DNA of 64,000 nucleotides, from NCBI GenBank assembly GCA_030145205.1, contig JAQYVZ010000003.1, forward strand, positions 1-64,000, given 5' to 3'. The translations under genes were made by a program, and so were the position numbers. Origin of the DNA: Desulfuromonadales bacterium. Lineage in GTDB: Bacteria > Desulfobacterota > Desulfuromonadia > Desulfuromonadales > BM103. Positions 1 to 7,049 of this stretch are shown here, in pieces (the first letter of the stretch is position 1; each line of letters starts with the position of its first letter). A model generated the notes under the pieces. The model saw nothing but the letters and a program-made list of their open reading frames with translations. It did no database searches and was not told the DNA's origin.

Positions 1-2
1 TG

Positions 3-182
3 TAAGAATTTCGCATTTTGGCCAAGAATAGCGTCCCGAAGCAATGTAAGAATATAAATATGATTGACATACAAAATGATGGCCACCTGGATAAATTCCG
101 GGCGGCCATTTCTTATAGGTCAGGGGTAGTGATAATCTCGCATTTAAGCCAAATTCGACCTGATCAAACAATGTGAGAGCAA
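3..182. repeat. Diverged direct repeat at left edge
   Basis: Two roughly 50-base stretches, at about 3-52 and 129-178, resemble each other in the same orientation. Both contain an 'AAT.TCGCATTT' core followed by 'GCCAA' and, further on, 'CAATGT.AGA'. No open reading frame covers 1-260. The repeat could be the end of a decayed mobile element or a pair of protein-binding sites for a gene off the left edge. The similarity is visible by eye only and the function is unknown. Confidence 0.35.
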
Positions 183-258
183 TTGTGAGAAATTTTTGAG
201 ATGCGTCTGCTAAGATGCGCCGTCGGGGTCGGCTGATCTTAAATGTCAGGAGTTATAA

Positions 259-290
259 GAAAAGCCCCAACCAATAGCGGCTGGGGCTGA
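259..290 (-). terminator. Intrinsic terminator after the Pmp3-family gene
   Basis: On the minus strand AGCCCCA (282-288) pairs with TGGGGCT (263-269) around a 12-base loop, followed by TTTTCTTATAA. It lies 34 bases downstream of the small membrane-protein gene at 324-485 and probably ends that transcript. Confidence 0.75.
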
Positions 291-323
291 CTATCAAAAA
301 CCTGTCAACGTTCCTTGGTGATA

Positions 324-485
324 TTACTTGCTTTTTGCAATGACCCACACCGCATGTACTATCCCAGGAATATATCCAAGAATCGTTAATAGAATGTTGA
401 CCCAGAAGTGCTTACCAATACCAACTTGAAGAAATACTCCCAAGGGCGGCAAAAGAATAGCACAAATAATTTTCACAATCTCCAT
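324..485 (-). CDS. Pmp3/YqaE family small membrane protein
   Basis: This 53-residue protein begins MEIVKIICAILLPPLGV and has a second hydrophobic segment, NILLTILGYIPGIVHAVWVI. The 'ILLPPLGV' and 'LGYIPGIVHA' signatures are those of the Pmp3 (proteolipid membrane potential modulator, UPF0057) family. These are two-helix inner-membrane proteins linked to salt, cold or membrane stress in several organisms. The start at 485 is preceded by GGAGGGGTCAG, a strong ribosome binding site. The length matches the family (about 50-60 residues). A terminator follows at 259-290. Family assignment is confident; a specific role here is not known. Confidence 0.9.
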   Translation of the reverse strand: MEIVKIICAILLPPLGVFLQVGIGKHFWVNILLTILGYIPGIVHAVWVIAKSK

Positions 486-505
486 CTGACCCCTCCTTTA
501 CTAAA

Positions 506-682
506 TTATTTAAAGACACAGTGTTTGGTATAGTCAGCCGCTTCGCTAGCGGTCCAATCCCCTTTAGGTTTTTCTTTCATGTCTTCGCACCATTCCTTGC
601 TACCAACTTCAGGAGAACAAGCCGTTACTATCGAAAGTACAGAGATTGCTGCAATTAAGCATATGAACTTTGTTCTCACCAT
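506..682 (-). CDS. DUF3012-type small lipoprotein
   Basis: This 58-residue protein begins MVRTKFICLIAAISVLSIVTAC. A hydrophobic signal segment ends in the lipobox VTAC, so it should be lipidated on the Cys and anchored in the envelope. The mature part, with PEVGSKEWCEDMKEKPKGDW and a terminal AADYTKHCVF, matches my memory of the DUF3012 family: two conserved Cys and a W-T-A-.-E-A-A-D-Y stretch. I place the start at 682, not the upstream in-frame ATG at 721, because GGAGGATACAA sits directly in front of it. Function is unknown. It lies between two other small envelope-type genes on the same strand. Confidence 0.85.
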   Translation of the reverse strand: MVRTKFICLIAAISVLSIVTACSPEVGSKEWCEDMKEKPKGDWTASEAADYTKHCVFK

Positions 683-730
683 TTGTATCCTCCTTTTAAA
701 CAAATTAAACTTTATCATCAAGTATTTCTG

Positions 731-1186
731 CTATTTGTTTTTGCCCTTACCCTTACCTTTGTTTTTTTTCTTGCCTTTGTCTTTGCTGCTTCCTGTGTTG
801 CCATATAAGTCTTCGCCGTTTTTCAACGCATGGAATTCTGCTGATCCAGGCTTGATCCCCATGCTTTTGGCAAGAGCTCCCCAACCTTTGTCCTTTTCAG
901 AATTGTATTTCTCAATAACTTGATCAGTTGGTGTGGAAGACATCTCTCCCATACGAAATAACATGTATGCCTCAGCTGGATTTTTCGCAACATTAAGAAC
1001 ATCATTGATTGTAGCCTGCTCAACGTTGAAACGATCAGCGAGTCTTTTCTGGTAGCCTGTTGGGTCAGCTTGAGCAGTAGCGTTGAAAGTGTCCATCCAC
1101 CCGTATTCCGCTGCAAAGGATGCAGTCGCTGCTGTAGCTACCAACACGCTTATCAAGACTGCGCAAAACAGTTTGCTTATTCTCAT
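731..1186 (-). CDS. Secreted protein with Lys/Gly-rich tail, unknown function
   Basis: This 151-residue protein has a clear Sec signal peptide (hydrophobic residues 5-24, likely cut after ATASFA|A). The central part contains a helix-rich stretch with repeated acidic and polar residues (RLADRFNVEQATINDVLNVA, then EKDKGWGALAKSMGI). The last 20 or so residues are almost only Lys and Gly with a few Ser/Asp/Asn. Such a basic, low-complexity tail could bind polyanions such as nucleic acid or polysaccharide, or could be disordered. It probably acts in the periplasm or outside the cell. I do not recognise the family. The gene follows the same orientation as the two small genes downstream of it. Confidence 0.8.
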   Translation of the reverse strand: MRISKLFCAVLISVLVATAATASFAAEYGWMDTFNATAQADPTGYQKRLADRFNVEQATINDVLNVAKNPAEAYMLFRMGEMSSTPTDQVIEKYNSEKDKGWGALAKSMGIKPGSAEFHALKNGEDLYGNTGSSKDKGKKKNKGKGKGKNK

Positions 1187-1543
1187 TCTAGAGCCCTTTC
1201 TTGTCTTTGTATTGATTTGTACTGTTAAGCAAAGAAGATTACATTAGTTTTGTTTGCTGGTCAAACAGCGACGGGCGGGGAGCCAACTTCATTGGATGCC
1301 TTTAGAACCTCTGGGGCCTTTTTCTCATATGTCACCCTATTAAAGACACTTCCTTAAAGATCGTAAGCGTGTCTTAAATGTTGTTCCAAAAGTGTTTCTC
1401 AGATGACCTAAGGACTTTTGGGACACTATCAATCTATCGCTTTGACCGCCCCCCCCCCCAAAAAAGCCCCATAAAAAAAGGAGCGCCCCTAAGCAACGGC
1501 GTCGCTCCCTTTTTCTATCCGCCCTGGAAAGATCCCAAGCTTT
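1187..1543. other. Intergenic region with hairpins and a C-11 tract
   Basis: No gene is evident. The region holds a 7-bp inverted repeat AAGACAC/GTGTCTT near 1344-1375, an 8-bp one CCAAAAGT/ACTTTTGG near 1385-1420, and a run of eleven C at 1449-1459. An open frame at 1378-1563 crosses the C tract and the terminator and looks spurious. Upstream of 1186 on the minus strand is the likely promoter region for the secreted-protein gene, but no convincing -35/-10 pair stands out. Confidence 0.5.
1474..1516. terminator. Bidirectional intrinsic terminator after phosphofructokinase
   Basis: GGAGCG (1480-1485) pairs with CGCTCC (1503-1508), flanked by an A run on the left (1473-1479) and a T run on the right (1510-1514). 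Read on the minus strand it ends the phosphofructokinase transcript, whose stop codon is at 1544. Confidence 0.7.
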
Positions 1544-2743
1544 CTACAAATCACTTGTCATAATAAACAACGGCTGACGCTGGAACGACTCGTACTTCGG
1601 CCGCAACCGCTCAACCGAGTAATACTTATCGACATCCACCACCTTCTGATGGCCGGTGACCACATCGATTGGCACGCTGTCGTAGCAGCCGTTGTGCAGG
1701 CTGACCAGGCGACCGAAGCTCTTGTCGATTACCAGGTCGAGAGCCAGGTTGCCGAACGCCATCGGGACGATGGAATCCAGTGCGTCCGGGTCGCCGCTGC
1801 GCACCAGGTAGCCGAGCCTCTGACTGAGCACGTTGACCCGCCGGCCGCTGTTGAACTTCGGTGAGATGTCTTTCAACCCCTGGGCCACCTGATCGCCGAT
1901 GCCGCCCAGCTTCTTGTGGCCGTACTGGTCCGTCTCTTCACCCTCGAACAGCATGTCGTTGTGGTGGGTCATGGTGGCCCCTTCCGAAATCAACACCACC
2001 GAGTAGTTGCTCGGATGCTTGCGCCGATCGTAGCTGAGCAGTTCGGCCAGGCTCTCCAGTTCAAACGGGTGCTCCGGAATCACGCAACGATCGGCTGCGC
2101 CGGCCATGGCTGGCAGCAGGGCTGAAAAACCCGCGTAACGACCAAAGACCTCCAGAACCAGGAAACGCTCGTGCGAACCGGCGCTGGTGCGCAACCGATG
2201 GGTCAGCTCGATGGTTCGGGTGACGCAGGTGGAGAAGCCGATACAGTAGTCGGTCCCTGGTACATCGTTGTCCATGGTTTTCGGGATCGCCACCACGTTG
2301 ACTCCCTCCTCGTGCAGACGCTGACCATAGCTGAGGGTGTCGTCACCGCCGATCGGAATCAAATAGTCGATGCCGAGCCAGGCCAGGTTCTTGAGCACCT
2401 CGGGTGTCATGTCGTTGATCTGGTCGGTGTAGGTATCGCGCAGATGAATCGGCACGTTGGTGATCGGCAGATGACTCGGTCGGGTCCGCGAGGTGTGCAG
2501 GAAAGTCCCGCCGGTCCGCCCGGCCCGGTTGACGATCTCCTCGGTGAGGATCTGTACGCAGTTGCTGTTGTCCGCCTTGACGTCCCTGACCAGCTCCACC
2601 AGACCAGCCCATCCCCGCCGCAGCCCCAGAACGTTGTAGCCTTCGCGCAGGGCGCGTACTGTGACGGCACGGATCGCCGGGTTCAGCCCCGGAACATCGC
2701 CGCCCCCGGTCAGGATGCCGATGGTTCCTTTTGATTTCGCCAT
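1544..2743 (-). CDS. 6-phosphofructokinase, pyrophosphate-type active site
   Basis: This 399-residue protein phosphorylates fructose 6-phosphate to fructose 1,6-bisphosphate in glycolysis. N-terminal GGGDVPGLN (13-21) is the phosphoryl-donor loop. The catalytic TMDND is at 156-160. Two positions that separate ATP- from pyrophosphate-users are of the pyrophosphate kind: GGDD at 132-135 (ATP enzymes have GGDG) and PKTMDND at 154-160 with Lys (ATP enzymes have PGTIDND). From family knowledge this predicts use of pyrophosphate, a reversible reaction that could also serve gluconeogenesis. I start at the ATG at 2743 because AGGAGG lies eight bases upstream; an in-frame ATG at 2770 lacks such a site. 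A single-gene unit with a terminator at 1474-1516. Confidence 0.93.
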   Translation of the reverse strand: MAKSKGTIGILTGGGDVPGLNPAIRAVTVRALREGYNVLGLRRGWAGLVELVRDVKADNSNCVQILTEEIVNRAGRTGGTFLHTSRTRPSHLPITNVPIHLRDTYTDQINDMTPEVLKNLAWLGIDYLIPIGGDDTLSYGQRLHEEGVNVVAIPKTMDNDVPGTDYCIGFSTCVTRTIELTHRLRTSAGSHERFLVLEVFGRYAGFSALLPAMAGAADRCVIPEHPFELESLAELLSYDRRKHPSNYSVVLISEGATMTHHNDMLFEGEETDQYGHKKLGGIGDQVAQGLKDISPKFNSGRRVNVLSQRLGYLVRSGDPDALDSIVPMAFGNLALDLVIDKSFGRLVSLHNGCYDSVPIDVVTGHQKVVDVDKYYSVERLRPKYESFQRQPLFIMTSDL

Positions 2744-2854
2744 ATCTCTTCCTCCTGATTGTTGGTGCAAATCATAGTTTCACTGTTTTAAGGGTAGACG
2801 ATGATCGGCCAATGGCAACGCAATCACACATTTTTTCAAAACGGCGGAGCACTT

Positions 2855-2881
2855 TTGACACACAGCAAAAGCTGTTATGAT
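2855..2881 (+). promoter_or_regulatory. Candidate sigma-70 promoter for the 2914-6527 operon
   Basis: TTGACA at 2855-2860 and TATGAT at 2876-2881 flank a short 15-base spacer that contains the small palindrome CAGC-AAAA-GCTG. The start codon is 33 bases further on. The spacer is shorter than optimal, so the call is tentative. Confidence 0.45.
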
Positions 2882-2913
2882 GAAAAAAAGATGACCACCC
2901 AAAAGGACTGAGT

Positions 2914-3840
2914 ATGAACCGCAACAACCTGACCTGTATTGATCTGGACCAGCCCGGCCATGAGGGCTTTCGAGAATTCATCAGCTGCTGGCTGTATCGC
3001 GATGACGATCTCTGTTTTATCGTCGACCCCGGTCCGCTCTCAACCATCCCGCACCTGCTGCAGGAGTTAACAACCTGTGGTGTCGAGCGGCTCGATTTTA
3101 TCCTGCTGACCCACATTCACATCGATCATGCCGGCGGCACCGGCGCGCTGCTTGAACACTTTCCCAAGGCACAGGTCATCTGCCACCCGGAGGGGGTCCG
3201 TCACATGATTGCCCCGGAGAAGCTCTGGCTGGGCTCCCTTAAAGTGCTCGGCAGCCTGGCGGAAACCTTCGGCGAGATCATCCCGGTCCCTGCGAACCGG
3301 ATCGGCGCCGGCGAACGCCTGACAGGCTCCGGCATCGACCTGTTCCTGACGCCCGGCCACGCTCCGCACCATGTCTGCTACCGGCTGGATGACCTGCTGG
3401 TCGGCGGTGAGGTTGCCGGTGTGCGGGCTGACATTGCCCGTGGCATCTACATGCGGCCAGCCACGCCACCGCGCTTCATGCTGGAGGTCGCCCTCGACTC
3501 GCTCGACCGGATGATCGCTCTGGCCCCCCATTTTCTGATCATCGCTCACCATGGGTTGGTTGAACCGGCCGTTGAGTATCTGCAAATTGCCCGACGCCAA
3601 CTGCCGCTCTGGGTTCGCGGCGTGCTTGAGACTTCCGGAGATGAAGGTGACGCCAGAAAGCAGGTGCTGTTCGACTGGCTACTGAAGCGTGACCCGAACT
3701 TTGCCAATTTCGATCAGCTGGCAACCGACATCCAGGCGAGGGAGCGGCACTTTTTCGGCAACACCCTGCGCGGCATGCAGGAGTATGCCGATCAGCTGGC
3801 ACCTGAGCAGAAACAGTCTCTCCTGACAGGAACGTCATGA
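2914..3840 (+). CDS. Metallo-beta-lactamase-fold hydrolase
   Basis: This 308-residue cytoplasmic protein has no signal peptide. The metal-binding motif THIHIDHAGGTG places H67, H69, D71 and H72 in the classical HxHxDH arrangement. Further ligands are likely at GHAPHH (about 146-150) and IIAHHG (about 210). The C-terminal 80 residues are helical and polar, as in the glyoxalase II-like and RNase Z-neighbouring branches. The substrate cannot be read from sequence. The next gene starts inside its stop codon (ATGA), and this overlap continues into a two-component system, which suggests a shared signalling or detoxification task. A promoter-like sequence lies at 2855-2881. Confidence 0.88.
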   Translation: MNRNNLTCIDLDQPGHEGFREFISCWLYRDDDLCFIVDPGPLSTIPHLLQELTTCGVERLDFILLTHIHIDHAGGTGALLEHFPKAQVICHPEGVRHMIAPEKLWLGSLKVLGSLAETFGEIIPVPANRIGAGERLTGSGIDLFLTPGHAPHHVCYRLDDLLVGGEVAGVRADIARGIYMRPATPPRFMLEVALDSLDRMIALAPHFLIIAHHGLVEPAVEYLQIARRQLPLWVRGVLETSGDEGDARKQVLFDWLLKRDPNFANFDQLATDIQARERHFFGNTLRGMQEYADQLAPEQKQSLLTGTS

Positions 3841-4049
3841 ACTGTACAAGCAACGATCCTGAACAATCACCATGGCTTTGCCATGTGTGTGATAAAAAAA
3901 GCCGGGGTAAAAGTACGGCGTGCGAACTCTGCTATCGCACCACCTGTGCCGAACACCTGACCCCGGTGTCGCTTCGCGACACTCAGAGCGGCCTTTATCT
4001 CCTGAAACGAATCTGCGTCGCTTGTGCCTTGGAGCACGCCAGTCCCTGA
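3837..4049 (+). CDS. Small Cys-rich zinc-finger-like protein
   Basis: This 70-residue protein has Cys pairs at WLCHVCD, ACELCYRTTC and ICVACALEH plus a His in CAEHL. The CxxC-CxxC-Cx(n)CxxC arrangement resembles a B-box or double zinc-ribbon binding one or two zinc ions. It begins in the ATGA overlap with the hydrolase upstream and ends 10 bases before the histidine kinase start, so translational coupling is likely. Codon use matches the neighbours, and I judge it a real gene despite its size. Possible jobs are a partner of the hydrolase or a small redox/metal sensor; neither is shown by the sequence. Confidence 0.75.
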   Translation: MNCTSNDPEQSPWLCHVCDKKSRGKSTACELCYRTTCAEHLTPVSLRDTQSGLYLLKRICVACALEHASP

Positions 4050-4059
4050 GGAGTTTGAC

Positions 4060-5160
4060 ATGCAGACCGGTCGCAAGCGTCGGATCATCACCATTCTGCT
4101 GTTGACGGCAGGGATCACCACCCTGCACTACTCCACGACCGTCCACGCCGACCATTACCACGACATCTACCGGCGTCTCTACTACATCCCGATCGTGCTG
4201 GGCGGCCTCTGGTACGGCCTGCGCGGTGGCATTGCTACTGCCGTCGGCGTATCGCTGCTGTACGCGCCACATGTCCTGTTGCAGTGGGGGCACCACGTCG
4301 GCGTGCCTCTGGAACAGTACCTGGAAATGATCCTCTACAATGTCATCGGCTGCCTGACAGGCTTCCTCTCCGGCAAAGAACAGCACCAGCGCCGCAAGTA
4401 CCAGGAGACCGCCCGCGACCTGGAAGAAAGCTACGCCAAGCTGCACCAGCAGACCGACCTGCTGCTGAAAACCGAAGAACGCATCCAGAGCGCCGCCCGC
4501 CTGGCGACCCTGGGCGAACTGTCCGCCGGCCTGGCACACGAAATCCGCAACCCGCTCGCCTCGATCCGCCTGGTGTCCGACAACCTGAGGGACATCATGG
4601 AGGAATGCAAGGACGGCGGGGAGTATCTTGACATCCTGCGCAAAGAAGTGGACCGCCTGAACCAGGTTGTGGAACAGTACCTTTCGATGGCCCGGTCGCA
4701 AAGAACCCGACACAAGGATGTCGATGTCAACCAGGCGATCCGCGATATGCTGCTGCTGGTACGTCAGCCGGCGCAGAAACAGCAGGTTTCCCTCGAGTTC
4801 GACGCTGGCGAGATCCCACTGATCGAGGGTGAGCAAGTCCAACTGCAGCAGGCCTTTTTGAACCTCGCTTTGAATGCGATCCAGGCGATGCCCGATGGCG
4901 GCGCACTGCAGATTGTCACTGCAATTGACCAGAGCTGTCTGCTTATCACCTTCACCGACACCGGCCCCGGGCTGCAGGAGATCGACCCCGAACAGATTTT
5001 CACGCCTTTTTACACCACGCGGGAGAAAGGCACCGGGCTCGGCCTGGCGATCACCCGGCGCATTATCGAATCCCACTCCGGGACCATCCACGCCCTCGCC
5101 GCCGAACCGGCAGGGACCACCTTTTCGATCCAGATCCCCTGTGAGGACAACCTTTCATGA
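4060..5160 (+). CDS. Membrane sensor histidine kinase
   Basis: This 366-residue protein begins with three or four membrane helices (about 10-28, 42-60, 62-80, 88-104). The short loops contain His (HADHYHDIYRRLYY), a type seen in many deltaproteobacterial kinases. A coiled-coil linker (105-145) leads to HisKA with the phospho-accepting H160 in GLAHEIRNPLASIR, then HATPase with the N-box NLALNAIQAMP, DTGPGL and the GTGLGLAI G-box. There is no periplasmic sensor domain, so it probably senses a membrane or intracellular state. The start at 4060 is preceded by GAGGAG. Its stop overlaps the start of the regulator (ATGA), so the two form a cognate pair. Confidence 0.92.
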   Translation: MQTGRKRRIITILLLTAGITTLHYSTTVHADHYHDIYRRLYYIPIVLGGLWYGLRGGIATAVGVSLLYAPHVLLQWGHHVGVPLEQYLEMILYNVIGCLTGFLSGKEQHQRRKYQETARDLEESYAKLHQQTDLLLKTEERIQSAARLATLGELSAGLAHEIRNPLASIRLVSDNLRDIMEECKDGGEYLDILRKEVDRLNQVVEQYLSMARSQRTRHKDVDVNQAIRDMLLLVRQPAQKQQVSLEFDAGEIPLIEGEQVQLQQAFLNLALNAIQAMPDGGALQIVTAIDQSCLLITFTDTGPGLQEIDPEQIFTPFYTTREKGTGLGLAITRRIIESHSGTIHALAAEPAGTTFSIQIPCEDNLS

Positions 5161-6527
5161 CACATCCTTTGATCCTGATTATTGATGATGATGATTCTTT
5201 GCGGCGTGTGATGGAACTAAGCCTGCTCGGTGCCGGCTACAGCGTGGCCACGGCCGAAAACGGCCGGCAGGGGCTGGAGCTCTTCGAACAGCTCAACCCC
5301 GACGTGGTCGTTACCGATGTACAGATGCCGGAGCTCACCGGCTATGAAGTTCTGGAACAGATCAAGCAGAAGAAACCGGAGACCCTGGTGATCGTCATCA
5401 CCGCCTTTGGCTCCATTGACAAAGCGGTCAAAGCGATGAAATTGGGTGCCTACGACTATATCACCAAGCCGTTCGGCCGGGACGTGCTGCGTCTGGTGCT
5501 CGGCAAAGCCCTGGAGTATCGCGACCGACGGACCACCCGCAGCAGCGGTGTTCGGGAAACCAGTAGTGACAATCTGATCGTTGGCCAGAGCCCGCAGATC
5601 AAGAACCTGCTGGAGATGGTGACACGCGTCGCCGCAACCGATGCCACGGTTCTGTTGACCGGCGAAAGCGGAACGGGCAAGGAGGTCTTCGCCCGGGAGA
5701 TCCACCGCCTCAGCACACGCCAAGACAAGCCTTTCGTCGCCGTCAATTGCGCCGCCATTCCGTCTGAACTTCTGGAAAGTGAGCTGTTCGGCCATATCAA
5801 GGGTGCTTTTACCGGCGCGGTACGGAACCGTGAAGGCCACTTTCAGCAGGCACATGGCGGCACCCTTTTTCTCGATGAAATCGGCGAACTCCCTCTGGCA
5901 CTGCAGCCGAAGCTGTTGCGCGCCCTGCAGGAGAAACAGATCGAGCCGGTGGGCGGCATTACCCAGGATGTTGATGTCCGGGTCGTCGCGGCAACCAACC
6001 GTGACCTGGAACAGGCCTTGCGCGACCAGAGCTTTCGAGAGGACCTTTACTACCGCCTGGCCGTGGTGACGCTCGATCTGCCCACCCTGCGCGAACGGCA
6101 GGAGGATATCCCACTGTTTGTCGACCACTTCCTTAAAAACTTCGACGCGACCGGCGTAACCCTGGCGGAGGATGTCATGCCTCTGCTGATGCGCTACCCC
6201 TGGCCAGGCAACATCCGGGAATTGGCCAACGCCGTTGAACGGATGACCGTGCTGCACACCGGGGAGCAGATCGGCGTCGACGATCTGCCGGCCAAGATTC
6301 TCCAGAACCGCCAGGAGAAATTCGACACCTCCATCCGCTTGCCGCAACAGGGCTACTCACTGGCTGAACTGGAGAAACAGGCGGTCGTCGATGCTTTGCA
6401 GAAAAACAACTGGAACCAGTCACGGGCCGCGGCTTTTCTGCATATTCCCCGCCACACCCTGATCTACCGGATGGAGAAATACGATATCCCACGCAAGAAG
6501 CCGGAGACAGAGGCAAAAGAAAAATAA
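5157..6527 (+). CDS. NtrC-family sigma-54-dependent response regulator
   Basis: This 456-residue protein has three domains in order: receiver (phospho-acceptor D54 in VVVTDVQMP), AAA+ ATPase (Walker A GESGTGKE 169-176, sigma-54 contact loop GAFTGA 216-221, Walker B GGTLFLDE 234-241) and a C-terminal Fis-type helix-turn-helix (NNWNQSRAAAFLHIPRHTLIYRM with flanks). It activates sigma-54 promoters when phosphorylated, presumably by the kinase whose gene it overlaps by four bases. The targets are unknown. I saw no convincing -24/-12 element in this window, although the copper-efflux operon 0.5 kb downstream is an obvious candidate to test. Confidence 0.95.
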   Translation: MTHPLILIIDDDDSLRRVMELSLLGAGYSVATAENGRQGLELFEQLNPDVVVTDVQMPELTGYEVLEQIKQKKPETLVIVITAFGSIDKAVKAMKLGAYDYITKPFGRDVLRLVLGKALEYRDRRTTRSSGVRETSSDNLIVGQSPQIKNLLEMVTRVAATDATVLLTGESGTGKEVFAREIHRLSTRQDKPFVAVNCAAIPSELLESELFGHIKGAFTGAVRNREGHFQQAHGGTLFLDEIGELPLALQPKLLRALQEKQIEPVGGITQDVDVRVVAATNRDLEQALRDQSFREDLYYRLAVVTLDLPTLRERQEDIPLFVDHFLKNFDATGVTLAEDVMPLLMRYPWPGNIRELANAVERMTVLHTGEQIGVDDLPAKILQNRQEKFDTSIRLPQQGYSLAELEKQAVVDALQKNNWNQSRAAAFLHIPRHTLIYRMEKYDIPRKKPETEAKEK

Positions 6528-7049
6528 CGTTGAGAATATAGTTTGAGATTGTTACTACAAGTCTGTAGGTGATTTAAGAAACGGTTGCGAGAGGGTTTAT
6601 TCGAAGATAATCACGAGAATCCTGAAAGTCCCTATTTGTTGTGCAATATAAAAACGGTAGAAAGCCCCCCTCACCCTGACCCTCTCCCGCCAGGGGAGAG
6701 GGAACTTGCTTCGCATACTTTGTGGTTTACTCCCTCTCCCTTGACGGGAGAGGGTCAGGGTGAGGGTGACCAACCATGATTATCTTTGATTTTTGACTCT
6801 CCTCCCGTTGCGACGCAACCCCGGTTAAAAATCTGAGCATGTACCAGTGTGTACCCAAACTGTCGACTATTCTACAGCCCTTGAAGAATAATCGACAGAA
6901 TCTCCTCACCTGCACATCACATCACACACCTAACCTCTTGAAATAAAAACATTTCCAACCTTGGCATAACTCGTGATTACTAAATAGACCAGAACACGAT
7001 TCTGGCCCCGAACGGGGCGTCAATCTACAACGTGGAGATCGACGTGGGA
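6528..7049. other. Half-kilobase intergenic region before the efflux operon
   Basis: No gene is supported; an open frame over 6585-6779 lies on the palindromic repeat and is not protein-like. The stretch contains the 6668-6766 palindromic element and, just before the efflux operon, two adjacent hairpins: CCAGAA/TTCTGG (6989-6994, 7000-7005) and GCCCC-GAAC-GGGGC (7005-7018). Without a T run these are more likely a leader or operator structure than a terminator. Confidence 0.5.
6668..6766. repeat. 99-bp palindromic intergenic element
   Basis: The outer arms at 6668-6689 and 6745-6766 are exact reverse complements over 22 bases (CCCTCACCCTGAC then CCTCTCCCG). Each arm also forms its own inner hairpin: CCCTCTCCC with GGGAGAGGG at 6681-6702, and again at 6732-6754. 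This is the layout of REP/BIME-type extragenic palindromes. A related CCCCTCTCCCTC hairpin occurs after rng at 32715-32750. No protein is encoded in it. Confidence 0.8.

Noticed and set aside
23-45. GCGTCCCGAAGC as a second c-di-GMP riboswitch on the minus strand
   Set aside because: Only the short GGGACGC word is shared; the AAACC, GNRA loop and GCCGA parts are missing.
1378-1563. Open frame of 61 codons
   Set aside because: It runs through the C-11 tract and the terminator hairpin, has no ribosome site and no protein-like composition.
3835-5091. Long minus-strand frame of 418 codons opposite the histidine kinase
   Set aside because: It is a shadow of a GC-rich gene with clear kinase motifs on the plus strand; the minus translation shows no domain.
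6585-6779. Open frame of 64 codons upstream of the efflux operon
   Set aside because: It consists largely of the palindromic repeat (SPHPDPLPPGERE type translation), a well-known false gene pattern.
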